IMG/VR virus record: IMGVR_UViG_3300007344_000103
Span: 1-34,629 of that record
Reading direction: 5' to 3' (one strand)
From: a virus
DNA length: 34,629 bases
Shown here: piece after piece, positions 7,201 to 15,400 of the stretch
Layout: every line of letters begins with the position of its first letter
How positions within the stretch are numbered: position 1 is the first letter of the stretch
Program-made: the position numbers and the translations under genes
Notes under the pieces: model-generated
What the model was told of the DNA's origin: nothing
The model's database searches: none
The model's input: only the letters and a program-made list of their open reading frames with translations

Positions 7201-10092
7201 ATACAGCCAATCAGATGCCGCTTCAATTTGACTAAGGCTTGTTGGCTTGTCGTCTTCTACTCGCGTAATTGCAGCAGTCACAAACTTCGGTGCAGGCTCC
7301 ATTATGTCGGGGATGATGCCCAGCTCCTCTTCTCTCTTAATCAAGTACCCCTCCCTTTCCGCTTCGTACCCTTCTTGTTGTGCTTGTTCCTTTTTCCTGT
7401 TCGCTATGTCCGCATCAACTTTCCCCCGCTGGTTCTGCTTGAAATCATTGATTGTTTTGGCGAACTCCTCAACGACCTGCTGAGAATCTTTCCCAAAGGC
7501 GTTGAACTTGATCTTCCCGTCAACGACCTCCTGCATGAACGCTGGATTGGACATCGCCTTCTTGATTCCCGTGGGGGTCATAACGGTGAAGTTGCCGTCC
7601 TCGAACTCCGCTGTGGCATAGTTGGGTGTCCCTCCCTCGAATATCTCATCGAGCATGGCCTTCCTCTCATTGGCCTCCTTCTGTGCTCTTGCCTTGAAGA
7701 TGGGGTCTTTCTCGTTTTCGGCCTTCCTTTCAAGGGCACGGTGCTCCATGTTTATCATAGAGAACAACAGACGGTTCTCATCGGTGATGCCTTCCATGGC
7801 ATTCACCTTTTCAGTGATCTCCTTCGCGTCATTCAACGACTGCTGTATCCTTGTGAAGGTCTCGTATGTGATGCCCCCATTGAAGTACGTGGCTACGGCC
7901 ACCTTTGAAGCCTCGTACACACCGAAGTCAACGGCAAGTTTGAGTGCCGACTGTTGGAAGTCCGTGCCAGTGAAGTCCCCCGCCCGCATTCTTGAGTTGA
8001 TGGAACTTAGCCTATTTGCTATCTGCTCCTCCCTCTTTTCCTGTGATCCTTTCTCGTCCACATACGCCCTTGCCTGACCGAGACCGCCCATGAGCATGAC
8101 GGAAGGAGTGTTCAATGCCACATCCTTGAGTTTCCCTGCTGTCTTTTCAAAATTGCTTGGTGTGAAGTTGTCAAGAACGCCTTCAAGTCCTTTTCCCGCG
8201 ACAATGGATTCCTCGAAGAGTTGTTGTGGAAATTCCTGAAATAACGTCTCTATAACGTATTCCGTACCCGCCCCGAGAGCAATCCTTCTTCCAAGCCCCC
8301 CGCCAGTGAATATCTTCCCGAAGATGTTGGACATCTCAAGGAAGTAGGTCGGGAGCAACAGCCCTTGCGCAGAGAATGCCTGTGACACCCCTTGCTGAAC
8401 CTTCGCGGGATCCCCCGTCTCATTGTATATCCGCTCTGCGATGCCCCCCGCTATATCCGCTGATTCTCCTGCCCACGACATCATCGTTCCGAGGGCCACG
8501 CCCCCCAGACCCCCCGTTGCGACACCTGCTGCGACAGCGGGTACCATCGATGTGGTCATACTGCCCATGAGGTTGCCTGTGGACCGGGCCGATTTGAAAA
8601 GGTCGAGCCAGTCACTCAGCTTCTCCATGTTCGGGTTTCCCGTATAGAAGAAGTTCTCCATGGCCTTCCCCGTGGACTGCATCTCGGGGGATGCGAACAG
8701 GCTTCCCATGCGGCTTACAGAACCGCCTACTGCGGATGCCCACGATGTCCCGAGGGCCATCACCTTGTTGTCCCTGTAAAGGATTTCCCTCCAAGAGTCG
8801 TTCTCTCCGAGTACTTTTCCGTATGCCTTCCGATAGGTGTCCTCGATTTCCTTTTGAAGCCCAGGAACGAGCCTCTCTTTCTCGGACATGAACTCCTGCA
8901 TGGTCCGCTCGGCCTGTTCGATACGTTCGATGCGGACGCGATTGAATCTCCTGTTGGCGTTGGCCTGTATCTGGGTAAGTTCGCCCACCGTCCTTGAAAC
9001 CTCTGATTCGTACTGCTTCTGAGTTGTCTCGAACTCGGATTGGTACTGAGCATACTGTTCGGGGCTTCCCGCGAACTCTCCTTGCGGGGTGATGAACTGA
9101 GCGTACCGTGATTGAAGTTCTCTGATTCTCTGTTCATGGGCCGCGTCCCTCATCTGTACGTACTCCTGCACGGGCATTCCGCCTGTGACCTTAGCGAACT
9201 GCTCCTCCACCTGTGCCTCCACCTGTGCCTTCTCCTGCGAAAGGCCCGATATGAGTTCGCGCTCGATTTCGGTTTCCTTCTGATTCACTCCGAGGTATTC
9301 GCGCACGTCCTTCGGCACTTCCTTCCCCTTCTCTTCCTTCCACATCCTCTCAAAAGCCTTATCAACCCTCGGCTGGACTATCTTGAAGGCGATATGGTCT
9401 GTGGCCTTGTCATTGAGTGCCTTCCACGCCCAGCCGTCCTCGGGCAGTCCGTTCTCTCTTGCGACCGCCTGCGCCCACTCCTTCACTTTTCGGGGGTCGG
9501 GCACGGAGACCCCTGTCAGGTCTGATGTGGTGAACTCCTTTACGTTGTCCCTTATCCTGTCCTGTACGATATTCTCTATGGCGGACATAGCGGATGACCT
9601 TGCCGCATTGAAGTCCCTGTCAGTCCCCGCAACAGCCTTCTTTCCCTCTTCAATCTTCTCCCTCCTGTACTTGTCCGCAGCGGGGCCTCCTGCCAATCCA
9701 ACTCCAAGAGCCATGAACGGCCCCTCGAATGCGGATACCTTACTCGCTTGGAGTTCGTGTCTCTTGGACGCTATCCGCTCGTATTCCGCAAGGGGATTGA
9801 CTGGTGGCCTCTCAAGGGATACCTTTGGGAGTATCGGGTCGTCCTGTTCGATTACCCCGCCCAATCCCGAGAAGGGCTGGTCAGGAAGCTGAATACCTCT
9901 CGAAGGTGACGATGGAGCACCCTGTAAGCCTTGCGAACCATCTTGGGAAGATGACCCGATAGGGCTTTTTTTTTCAGGGACAATGGGTTCTTCTACGGGA
10001 GTAAATCCTGACGGCAATGGAGGCGCGTCAGACGATTCTACTACGGTGAATCCTTTGGGAAGTGGGGGTAGGGTTGGGTCTTGGTTCCGCAT
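1225..10092 (-). CDS. Giant polyvalent internal virion / DNA ejection protein
   Basis: 2955 residues, the largest gene here. The N-terminus (1-90) is Pro-rich and repeats a PPLPxGFTxVE motif twice (about 9-19 and 24-34). A helical, charged region follows, then a Gly/Ala-rich hydrophobic region (about 505-570). Residues about 1000-1230 are a disordered acidic/Pro linker. A GNAT acetyltransferase-like core lies at about 1205-1290, with RMKGKGRA matching the acetyl-CoA loop R/QxxGxG/A and FWKAIGFD as the closing motif. More disordered sequence is followed by long coiled coils (about 1690-1900), and C-terminal helical domains with hydrophobic stretches near 2367-2397, 2555-2570 and 2594-2620 resemble large polyvalent protein-associated domains. 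I find no DxDxD RNA-polymerase motif. It overlaps the upstream 533-aa gene as TGATG. Being last of the big virion genes, it is probably packed in the head or tail and ejected into the cell; that is inference from family and position. Confidence 0.75.
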   Translation of the reverse strand: MRNQDPTLPPLPKGFTVVESSDAPPLPSGFTPVEEPIVPEKKSPIGSSSQDGSQGLQGAPSSPSRGIQLPDQPFSGLGGVIEQDDPILPKVSLERPPVNPLAEYERIASKRHELQASKVSAFEGPFMALGVGLAGGPAADKYRREKIEEGKKAVAGTDRDFNAARSSAMSAIENIVQDRIRDNVKEFTTSDLTGVSVPDPRKVKEWAQAVARENGLPEDGWAWKALNDKATDHIAFKIVQPRVDKAFERMWKEEKGKEVPKDVREYLGVNQKETEIERELISGLSQEKAQVEAQVEEQFAKVTGGMPVQEYVQMRDAAHEQRIRELQSRYAQFITPQGEFAGSPEQYAQYQSEFETTQKQYESEVSRTVGELTQIQANANRRFNRVRIERIEQAERTMQEFMSEKERLVPGLQKEIEDTYRKAYGKVLGENDSWREILYRDNKVMALGTSWASAVGGSVSRMGSLFASPEMQSTGKAMENFFYTGNPNMEKLSDWLDLFKSARSTGNLMGSMTTSMVPAVAAGVATGGLGGVALGTMMSWAGESADIAGGIAERIYNETGDPAKVQQGVSQAFSAQGLLLPTYFLEMSNIFGKIFTGGGLGRRIALGAGTEYVIETLFQEFPQQLFEESIVAGKGLEGVLDNFTPSNFEKTAGKLKDVALNTPSVMLMGGLGQARAYVDEKGSQEKREEQIANRLSSINSRMRAGDFTGTDFQQSALKLAVDFGVYEASKVAVATYFNGGITYETFTRIQQSLNDAKEITEKVNAMEGITDENRLLFSMINMEHRALERKAENEKDPIFKARAQKEANERKAMLDEIFEGGTPNYATAEFEDGNFTVMTPTGIKKAMSNPAFMQEVVDGKIKFNAFGKDSQQVVEEFAKTINDFKQNQRGKVDADIANRKKEQAQQEGYEAEREGYLIKREEELGIIPDIMEPAPKFVTAAITRVEDDKPTSLSQIEAASDWLYSEYKRISSLRDNPKENPLSQKRTNELLDAIGMDIEMLESAKGKMEAEDIAASDAPINQEPKTEESIQAQASKPSPAPTVNTTPTEARYASVDRNDGKDPVDLTKEEYLAEMERRGTPVEETATEAPQAEKKTESLQQEKTSIEQKMEDEIAKARDPFYYAPLPFPDGLARTPNNEKRWREEQEARIKEQMNEAEAAIRENYATQLQGIDEKISQANKPTPTEPTTQPVEAPVSESESNKEGVFSEGLTYTPKSNVTIDAFSEFDDEGVPQVRIDNMEVPKRDRMKGKGRAEFSEVEAWAREIGAERIIIESERDAIPFWKAIGFDIDNQGGEVSTGIYEIQPNPTQDALQEPSAETRPVRQEPETRQRVREEDTQEQEAAREGKAQEEVGAPDIASMSRESLLDYLFSLREDYSLVDVENEAEVSRIETEMDAVEAAIEKLPEPTEPKPVEETEQEFTEEEMEAAYAEREKELEEFKETTFFQDIQETFQPISIEEYERYMGKKTYRDNRRYLKGLVTEQGGTQPIDTRSKPNAAEDVEFFDPEDIIDFINTIAAERNITGESRYKIPPQRNRKERIGKPSPKKKVKTGDFLRNLAKEVAKGKIDNRGIAMSGIPGFVQAWNAAITAAEKTLEATAYMSDIVDFLVEHIRNSPQFMRMRPAQRKAYDLRGTVLREMGITEQQYNDSRVEAEKAKGKESVKKARAEERKKASEKMKALRESLEGKFKKYRQELKDKTRKDSDIIKSAQVDMRKDVRDAGISFNNVQASKLGRLISEVNPSNYEEKTSELKDYIEKLVASHNAKEAIEEARRIEKEQAKQRKRDEQERQELVSEISDALNIKKYGRKTQRTRKRKKVTITNQAIDSLRSLSELYAESISRMSMDELIALDAIIEDIVQTGKIERKASEAMMKARRQRIAGVTLEMAQRKAGMTFPIEGRQAVFNQISPAMGTEGGGNLVRLKDGTFLFPAKEGRDLSDTLPDEAFEGATLIIRPVPDMTQRQSDGFLNSIRDRANRMIGSVRSRMDVPRMLQALAQTKEDMDFLYETFILSNMISDEKVFSDRKMLKKKDEALKKSVFGSEDKAKKSLDKRTGIDLETTDKGVRYENVTNDEAIYIYNQVKQSGSIDKMMEAKMTVESILNIVNHVKSDPELKAYADGTISIYDSYLPTANDALEAGGYIGVAKVSNRKLKENLMSMSGESGLSEIEAARESVEQAEVNLSNNVDPADEAMLERRVERAKTNLDNAIKNVDAFNMKRVLMEAVYGSIENIPEFEEYSPRSVAGTDLSVQGPNEFFSQSAYDSKTAPSIVSGNLVERQSGGSLRLESAQEMMAKYIDSMPVSAHKMQDFEAAWAAFHNSSPVLTSAKKIYGDGFGEALQMMMFDTVTGKPSQIANLSDKMGSDTMLKWLLYSSSDIMFFNMRSAIFQMLSAPNFIVDAFTEYGIGREYMQKMFDRETYSTASQEIFESGQFYNRVKYSSNPDIRDMISTRKTRGANAAAKWYIDKVKKIYEKGYSPTQFVDSNITIAYAGAPLYAALKERNIKENLEKGMDENLARERGAEKAMAQFWTNANKTQQSSLNMFRSIEQSSRNPLVRMFLTFGSVSLLMTRAMAETASDVKNGRVGKLEGAARIAYYGAVQNLMFYTAQSGILWLMGSDDDDERKELIRQQKTVGILNDSFNNVLRGLGAYGAVLSFAKDFAMSEYFRSLKNDEKNEFKKDLKVLEKMTASGSVGNNLVRKGVKMVPAIDVRVRDIEKALAAIRNDKTGEARGEAERLWMMMDAPVQVFSATGLAPGIRTASRIVDGIMDASYEQLSAAEAASRVTGLMSRYDMEQMSEKATPPESIIKESEKKKAEEKEAAITEILESIKEKRGNSYMMKSLVTTPKTRLDKIGADKSTIAQRFNVGVFKETDGKEDKELLKALVTNDGNGNTFVSADQLAKNYVSISKEGISEQHLGRIRKAMKHLDQKAKSAYMLKFKNKYKEYIQLIESQSK
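6033..6161 (-). CDS. Small conserved phage protein (MPFKSQAQRR family), nested out of frame in the giant gene
   Basis: A 42-codon frame, +1 relative to the giant gene, starts with ATG at 6161 and stops with TAG at 6033-6035. It begins MPFKSQAQRRALYAKNPK and continues through KKTPKNKKLPEKV to a Lys-rich end. This is the layout of a widespread family of tiny basic phage proteins: MPFxSxAQxRxxxAxxP near the start, TPxxKxLPxxV near the end. Codons mostly end in G or C, as in real genes here. In the main frame the same bases encode a low-complexity Glu/Gln/Arg linker (about residues 1311-1353), so the overlap costs the giant protein little. The frame is open upstream to 6224, but the family starts at the ATG used here. 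Its leader is AC-rich and has no ribosome-binding site I can see. Function is unknown for the family as I know it; the basic charge suggests nucleic-acid or protein binding. Confidence 0.65.
   Translation of the reverse strand: MPFKSQAQRRALYAKNPKLAKEFEKKTPKNKKLPEKVKPKKK
9966..9974 (-). other. A9 homopolymer in the giant gene
   Basis: The coding strand has nine consecutive A bases across codons 40-43 (E-K-K-S) near the N-terminus of the 2955-residue protein. Runs this long can cause polymerase slippage and are also common sites of sequencing error. Confidence 0.5.
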
Positions 10093-11693
10093 CAGTTGAC
10101 TTCTTTTCCTGTGGCTATGTTATACCACTTTCCATTCTTTACTCCAATTTCAAACAAGTTGCCATTGGCGTCTCTAACCTTCTGCCTGTTCGTGTAAGAG
10201 GTTGAAGTTGCCGTGTTGCTGGATGGCTTCTGATTTCCTCCCTGCTGCGTCATCCCAAGCCCCTTAAAAAACTCATCGAACTGTTCGATAACTTGTTTGT
10301 CTCCCCCGTGCAGTGTTTTGATTTTGTTGTAAACCTCATCTGGTTTCGCTTCCGTCCTGCCGACAAATTCTTCAAAAGACCCTTGTCGCAACGGAACGAA
10401 ATAGGTCATCCCGTCACCGTTGTACTTGAAGAATGTCTTTAGCTTCCTGCCCTCGGGGAGTGACAACTGAGTGTGTTTCCTTACATAGGTCACTCCAGCG
10501 GGAACAACTTCGCTTGAAGACAACTCCACTTTTTTGAGTTCTCCTTCTTGGTTAAGCTGAAGAGTTCCTTCAGGGAATTGCATGTTAACGGGCTGCCTTG
10601 ATCTACCTGCCGTTGGATAGAAGTTCACTTCGTTTACATCCATTCTCGCTCCTTCAGCGATGCCGTACTCAGATTGCGCTGGTGCTGAAACACTCCATGA
10701 CCTTTCAAAGGCTGACGGCTTGGCCTCTTTGGGGGTTGGTAGGGGTACGTCAATCGTGCCTTGCCCTGTAGCCATTCTCTGCAACTGAGGCTTGATTTTT
10801 TGCTCGTGAAGCAATCTTGCATCCTCAATCCAATCAGTTTTTTGGAACTCCGCTCTTGTCATGCTCTTGTCGGGACGGTTCTTGAACAGACGTTCCTCGT
10901 AATTTCTGAGAACGCCCATGTTCTGAAACGCCTCATCAGTGAGCAGTCCGATTGTCTCAGGACTCATCCTGTAAACCTCCTCTGCTCTCATCTTGCCTCC
11001 GACCATGAACGGCTTACCCATTTCAAGTTGGTCGTATTGAGCTTTCTCCTTTGCCAATTCCATGGCGTAGTCAAGTGGGTTCACCATCTCTTGAGGATTG
11101 TAGTGAACGGTGAATGGGGGAGCTCCTCTCGAAATAGACTCGGGGTCGTTCTCTTGAAGAAGATACTCCGTGCCTCCGTAGTACTTCATGGCCTCCCTCA
11201 TGTTGTTGACATCTGCCATCAACGGGTCTTTCAGTACTTCAAAGAAGTTGTTGTAGGTCTTCTCCATGATTTCCTGCGGGTCGTTCCACGCATACTTCTC
11301 AGGGTTTTTCCTCACAGCCTCATAGACATTGTACAGCTCCTCGTCAGCCGCTTTGAGGTCCTGCGTGTAGTTCTTCATTCTCCTTTGAAGGTTCCACGCT
11401 GCCGCGTAAGCGTCATCCTCTCCTTTTGCGGCCTTGTCAACAATCTCTGTCATGGCATCTGCCATCGTGGACTCCCATTGACGCTGATACAGGGGGATTT
11501 TCAAGCCGTGATCCATAAGGGTCACCTTCTTGATCTCGTCCAGCAAAGCCTTCCTCTCCTTGTTCTTCTGCTGCTGCTCCTGCGCACGTCTCCCCGCAAG
11601 GTCCCGCTCCGCCTGTAATACGGGTTCAAGCCCTGTTTGGGAATAGTCGAACTGTCCTGACAGCCCGATACCTGTGCTGAGGTTGTTTGCCAT
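10092..11693 (-). CDS. Unknown virion-associated protein, probable internal/ejection partner
   Basis: 533 residues, no family recognised. The first third is charged and helical (LQAERDLAGRRAQEQQQKNK, residues about 27-46) and likely coiled. The middle holds Pro-containing segments. The C-terminus has an Asn/Ser/Thr-rich linker and ends in a short beta motif (DANGNLFEIGVKNGKWYNI). No signal peptide or membrane span is evident. Its stop overlaps the start of the giant ejection gene (TGATG), and it lies 3 nt after the 260-residue gene. In podoviruses this place, between the tail hub and the largest virion protein, usually holds internal or cargo proteins, so co-packaging with the giant protein is likely but inferred. 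Confidence 0.6.
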   Translation of the reverse strand: MANNLSTGIGLSGQFDYSQTGLEPVLQAERDLAGRRAQEQQQKNKERKALLDEIKKVTLMDHGLKIPLYQRQWESTMADAMTEIVDKAAKGEDDAYAAAWNLQRRMKNYTQDLKAADEELYNVYEAVRKNPEKYAWNDPQEIMEKTYNNFFEVLKDPLMADVNNMREAMKYYGGTEYLLQENDPESISRGAPPFTVHYNPQEMVNPLDYAMELAKEKAQYDQLEMGKPFMVGGKMRAEEVYRMSPETIGLLTDEAFQNMGVLRNYEERLFKNRPDKSMTRAEFQKTDWIEDARLLHEQKIKPQLQRMATGQGTIDVPLPTPKEAKPSAFERSWSVSAPAQSEYGIAEGARMDVNEVNFYPTAGRSRQPVNMQFPEGTLQLNQEGELKKVELSSSEVVPAGVTYVRKHTQLSLPEGRKLKTFFKYNGDGMTYFVPLRQGSFEEFVGRTEAKPDEVYNKIKTLHGGDKQVIEQFDEFFKGLGMTQQGGNQKPSSNTATSTSYTNRQKVRDANGNLFEIGVKNGKWYNIATGKEVN

Positions 11694-11696
11694 TGC

Positions 11697-12479
11697 TTAC
11701 AGAGTTCCGAACAGGTTTGAAAAAGTGCTTGGGGCGAAGCCGGGATTGAATCCGTACATGTCCTGCTGCGGAGGCTGATTCATCAAGCCTTGCCCGAAAT
11801 TCCATGCAGGTGCCTGTGCCGTTGCTTGTGTCTGAGGCGCAGCTGCAAGAGATGAATTTCCTCCAGCTTGGTTCATTTGACCGAGTATCCCTGAAAGCCC
11901 TGATAAAAGCCCCGCTCCTGAATTGCCTCCAACACCCATGTTCTTGTACATGTCGATGGCTTGTTGCTGGCCTTGAAACTGTTGGAAATTCCCGACCGCG
12001 CCCATAATGTTTTTGATTCCTCCTTCTTGGATGGCCTGACCGAGAGCCTGCGCTTCCATGTTGACCTGCTGATTAAACCTGTTGGTCTCTTGGTCTTGCA
12101 CGTTCTGCATCTGTCCCGCAAGTCCGTAGAAATCTCCTGCATTCTGCCTCCGAATACCCGCGCCTGTTGCCGCAAACTGATTCAGGGCATCAATGCCCAT
12201 GATATTTGCCGCTGCGGAACCTGCTCCCGCAAGTCCCATATTGCGGAACATCTGCTTGGCCGCTGTCCCCTGCCTTGCCAACATCTGCTCGAAATTGGCC
12301 CGCTCCTCTGGGGTATAGCCCTCATCAGCCCTTCTTCGGGCCATTGTGTAGGCGGCCTTGAGTTCAGGGGACACGGTATAAGGTCTGTTCTCAGGTAGCT
12401 TGCTGGCCTTCGATGCGGATATGGCCGCTTGAATGCCACCCATCGCCAACCCTGCTATTGCCATTACAGGAACTGCCAT
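11697..12479 (-). CDS. Ala/Gly/Gln-rich small ejection-type protein
   Basis: 260 residues. The N-terminus is a hydrophobic Ala/Gly helix (VPVMAIAGLAMGGIQAAIS, about 3-21). A predicted helical body follows with repeated Ala, Gly and Gln (GLAGAGSAAANIMG; QQFQGQQQAIDM), and the C-terminus is Gly/Pro/Gln-rich with little structure. This composition matches the small internal virion proteins of podoviruses (the T7 gp14 or P22 gp7 type), which insert into the host envelope when DNA is ejected. It sits 6 nt after the tail hub gene and directly before the other presumed ejection genes. The match is by composition and position, not by a diagnostic motif. Confidence 0.6.
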   Translation of the reverse strand: MAVPVMAIAGLAMGGIQAAISASKASKLPENRPYTVSPELKAAYTMARRRADEGYTPEERANFEQMLARQGTAAKQMFRNMGLAGAGSAAANIMGIDALNQFAATGAGIRRQNAGDFYGLAGQMQNVQDQETNRFNQQVNMEAQALGQAIQEGGIKNIMGAVGNFQQFQGQQQAIDMYKNMGVGGNSGAGLLSGLSGILGQMNQAGGNSSLAAAPQTQATAQAPAWNFGQGLMNQPPQQDMYGFNPGFAPSTFSNLFGTL

Positions 12480-12485
12480 GCGTTC

Positions 12486-15400
12486 TCAGTTATTTATCCT
12501 TCGCATCCTGTCCCTTATCTTGACAATGATGCTGTGAAGTAGGTTGTAAGTCCCGCCAAAGATAGTGAACTTGACACGCAAGTAATCACCCGACAATGCA
12601 ACTCTGCTTTGGTTCGGTGCAAGGCCCTGAGACACATCTCCTCTTATAGGCGCGAAGTACTGATCATCCCTGCGGACAAAGTCCTGAGACTCTGAGAATG
12701 TTCTCTGTCTCGGGGTGCTAAAATCAACTCTGTCGGGGGCGTTGTCCGAAAGGAAGCTGACAGCGACCCCTCTCATGCTTTGCTCGGGGAGTTCGTTGAC
12801 GACCATCTCCACATGGGCGTCCTCGATCTTTGGGGCTATTCCTTTTGCCTCATTACCGTACCATGTGCAGTAATCCCCTTTCCTGTGCTCAAAGATGAGG
12901 TTCCTGAATATGGGGTGGCTTGAAAGGAATGTGTCCCGCCACTTCAAGTAGGTCTTCGGGATGTGCCCGTAGAACGTTTTGAAGCCGTTGGTCATCTCGT
13001 TGTGGGCCACCGTGAACACGGAGTAGTAGTCGGTGTCCGTCACGGGTATCTCCTCGAAGAACTCCTGCCAATCAGCCCCGACCCCCGGCTCTCTCGAAAG
13101 GAGGTTAGCGTGGGTGCTCTTTGCCTTGAAGAACCTTGGGAGGTTTTCGTAGGTGAGGGATGGTGCGTTGGGGTTGCTGACAACGGTGCCTTCTGTTGTG
13201 GACGGGATGATGACGCCAGGACGGGCCCACTCCGCAACATCTCTCCAGCCGGTGAATGTCCAGATGGCCTCCTTGCTGCGGTCGTCCCACACGGCCCTGA
13301 TGCCTTGCTCGAATGCGGGGGCATCCTTCCCGCGAACCCACTTGGCGGCCTTGTTGGAGAACGACCTGAAACGCCTTGTGTCGGAGATTATTACCGTGCC
13401 GTCTGCACCGAATCTTAGAAAGAGGCCGTTCTCGGCATTGAACCAATAGAGGACATCCTTGCCGCCTTGGCTCGTTCCAAGGACGCATGACCACTTGTTC
13501 TCCGTGCCGTAGCGGGAAAGGGTCTGCCCGTCACGGGAAAGTACCGAGCCATCACCGATGACTGCGCCTATCGCATTGCCCGACACTTGGAGTTCTCCAC
13601 GGGTGTTGAAGAGCTGCGCCATCCACTTCCGCAACTGAAGAGTGAATAGTTCACCGTTCACATTCTCGTGGTGCATTATTTCCCCGAACCTGAGATCAAG
13701 GTCTTTCAGGTCAAAAGGAAGGAACATCGCGTACGAGTCGGAAAGTTCCCCGTAGATTTTCTTCTGAGACCATACGATCCTTGAAGGGAAATCAAATCTC
13801 GTTGGGTCAAGACCCTCGTTTCCTGATGCCTGAGTAAGGCCATCCGACACGTCACCGTCATATATTCCTGAATACGTGTGCCTATCAAGTAATCGGAAAT
13901 CCCATGCCCACTCACCGAGCGTATTGGTATCCTTCAATGGAATGAACTGATCTTCCGTGTCGAATCTGAGTTGCGAGTTGACCCTGTTTTGGGTATAGAC
14001 GAAAAGACCTCCCCCGAACCCAGGTCCCTTGGTTGCGGACATCAGGGTGTCGTCAGTGCTCCATTCTCCATCATTTGCACCCGGACTCACGGAGACATCT
14101 GAAAATTTGGTCTTGAGATAGGATTGCTGTGTGTAAGTGTCTCCTCCGAAAACTTTTATCTCTCCCGGCTGTATATCTCCGAAAGGTTCTCTTTCCCTGA
14201 TGTCGAGAACAGTGTTTGTAGTGAGGTATGTGGATTCGGATTTATCCCCGTACTTGTCATCCTTTTTCGTGAACAGTTGAATGTACCTGATGCCGTGGTC
14301 GGGATTTTTACCCTGAGAAACTATGCCGAGGCCATTATTCTCAGTGAAAACAACCGGGCTTTCAATCATCTTCCATAACCCTTCATAACCAATCTTTCGG
14401 GTGGTTGGGGGTGGCCCACCGATAAACTGCCCGGCAAAGAATGAAAAGGCGTCATGTGCCTTCCTGAATCCATTGAAGCCGTCCATATTAACCCTCTCCC
14501 CCGCCCCGATTATTGAGATTCTGTCTATGGTGTACTCGTTGAATGATGTACCCATGTTCTCAGGGATGTATCTACTGACACATGATGGAATCTGAACATC
14601 CTCACTCCCTGTTGAAACAGCTTTCCAGTAAAATGTATTTGAAAACTGAGTCATGTCAAGAAAAGCCTCCCCGAAATCTATTACAGAAGATATTGTTGAT
14701 GGCTCAAATTCCTGTTGTTGCCCGAATATCAGATCAGGGGAATATATGGTGTGGTATCTCCTCTCAGACTTTAACCTGTTTCCGAAGTTGTTCAGAGTCG
14801 TTGATGTGCCAATGGAATCCTCCTCAGTGGTCGGTATGTCGTTCATGCAGAAGTCAACACCGTTTGCGGATGGGTAGTAAACAGAAACACCCGGTGGGGT
14901 TGACCCGTCATTGAAGCCTTGGAACGTGTTCACCCACGAACCCTCAGGCTGAAAGGTCACAACGAAGTGTTCCAAAAGGTGAGTCGTTATGAATGGCAGC
15001 GCAGACGAAGCAGGGGTTGAGCCTGTTACCATCCTTGTCATAGGAAATGAAGAGTACACGTATGGATACTCGTGAAAAGTCTCAAAAACCCCATCCCTGT
15101 CACCGGTCCTCACTCCAAGACCAAGCCTTGTGTCCGGGAGACGATTAGAGCCTTGGTTTATTATAGAAAATGTCCCCACAAGTGAAGGCCCTCTCAAAAT
15201 GCCTTGAACAGATTGAAAATCCTCCCCGGGCACGTTGAGGTCATCTGATGTTGTTATCCGAACAGAGGACACTGCCATACCTGTTGCAATCACCTCTTTG
15301 ACGACCTCGCACCTGCCAATTTCTATATGTGAAATCAATGAGGATAAGGGAGTGCCGTTTATCGGTGCATTTATGTTTGCTCCAAAAAACTCCACATAGG

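Noticed and set aside
1225-10092. Virion RNA polymerase identity for the giant protein, as in some crAss-like phages
   Set aside because: I could not find a DxDxD catalytic motif in the sequence; the only Asp cluster (GSDDDDE, near residue 2620) is a linker-like run.
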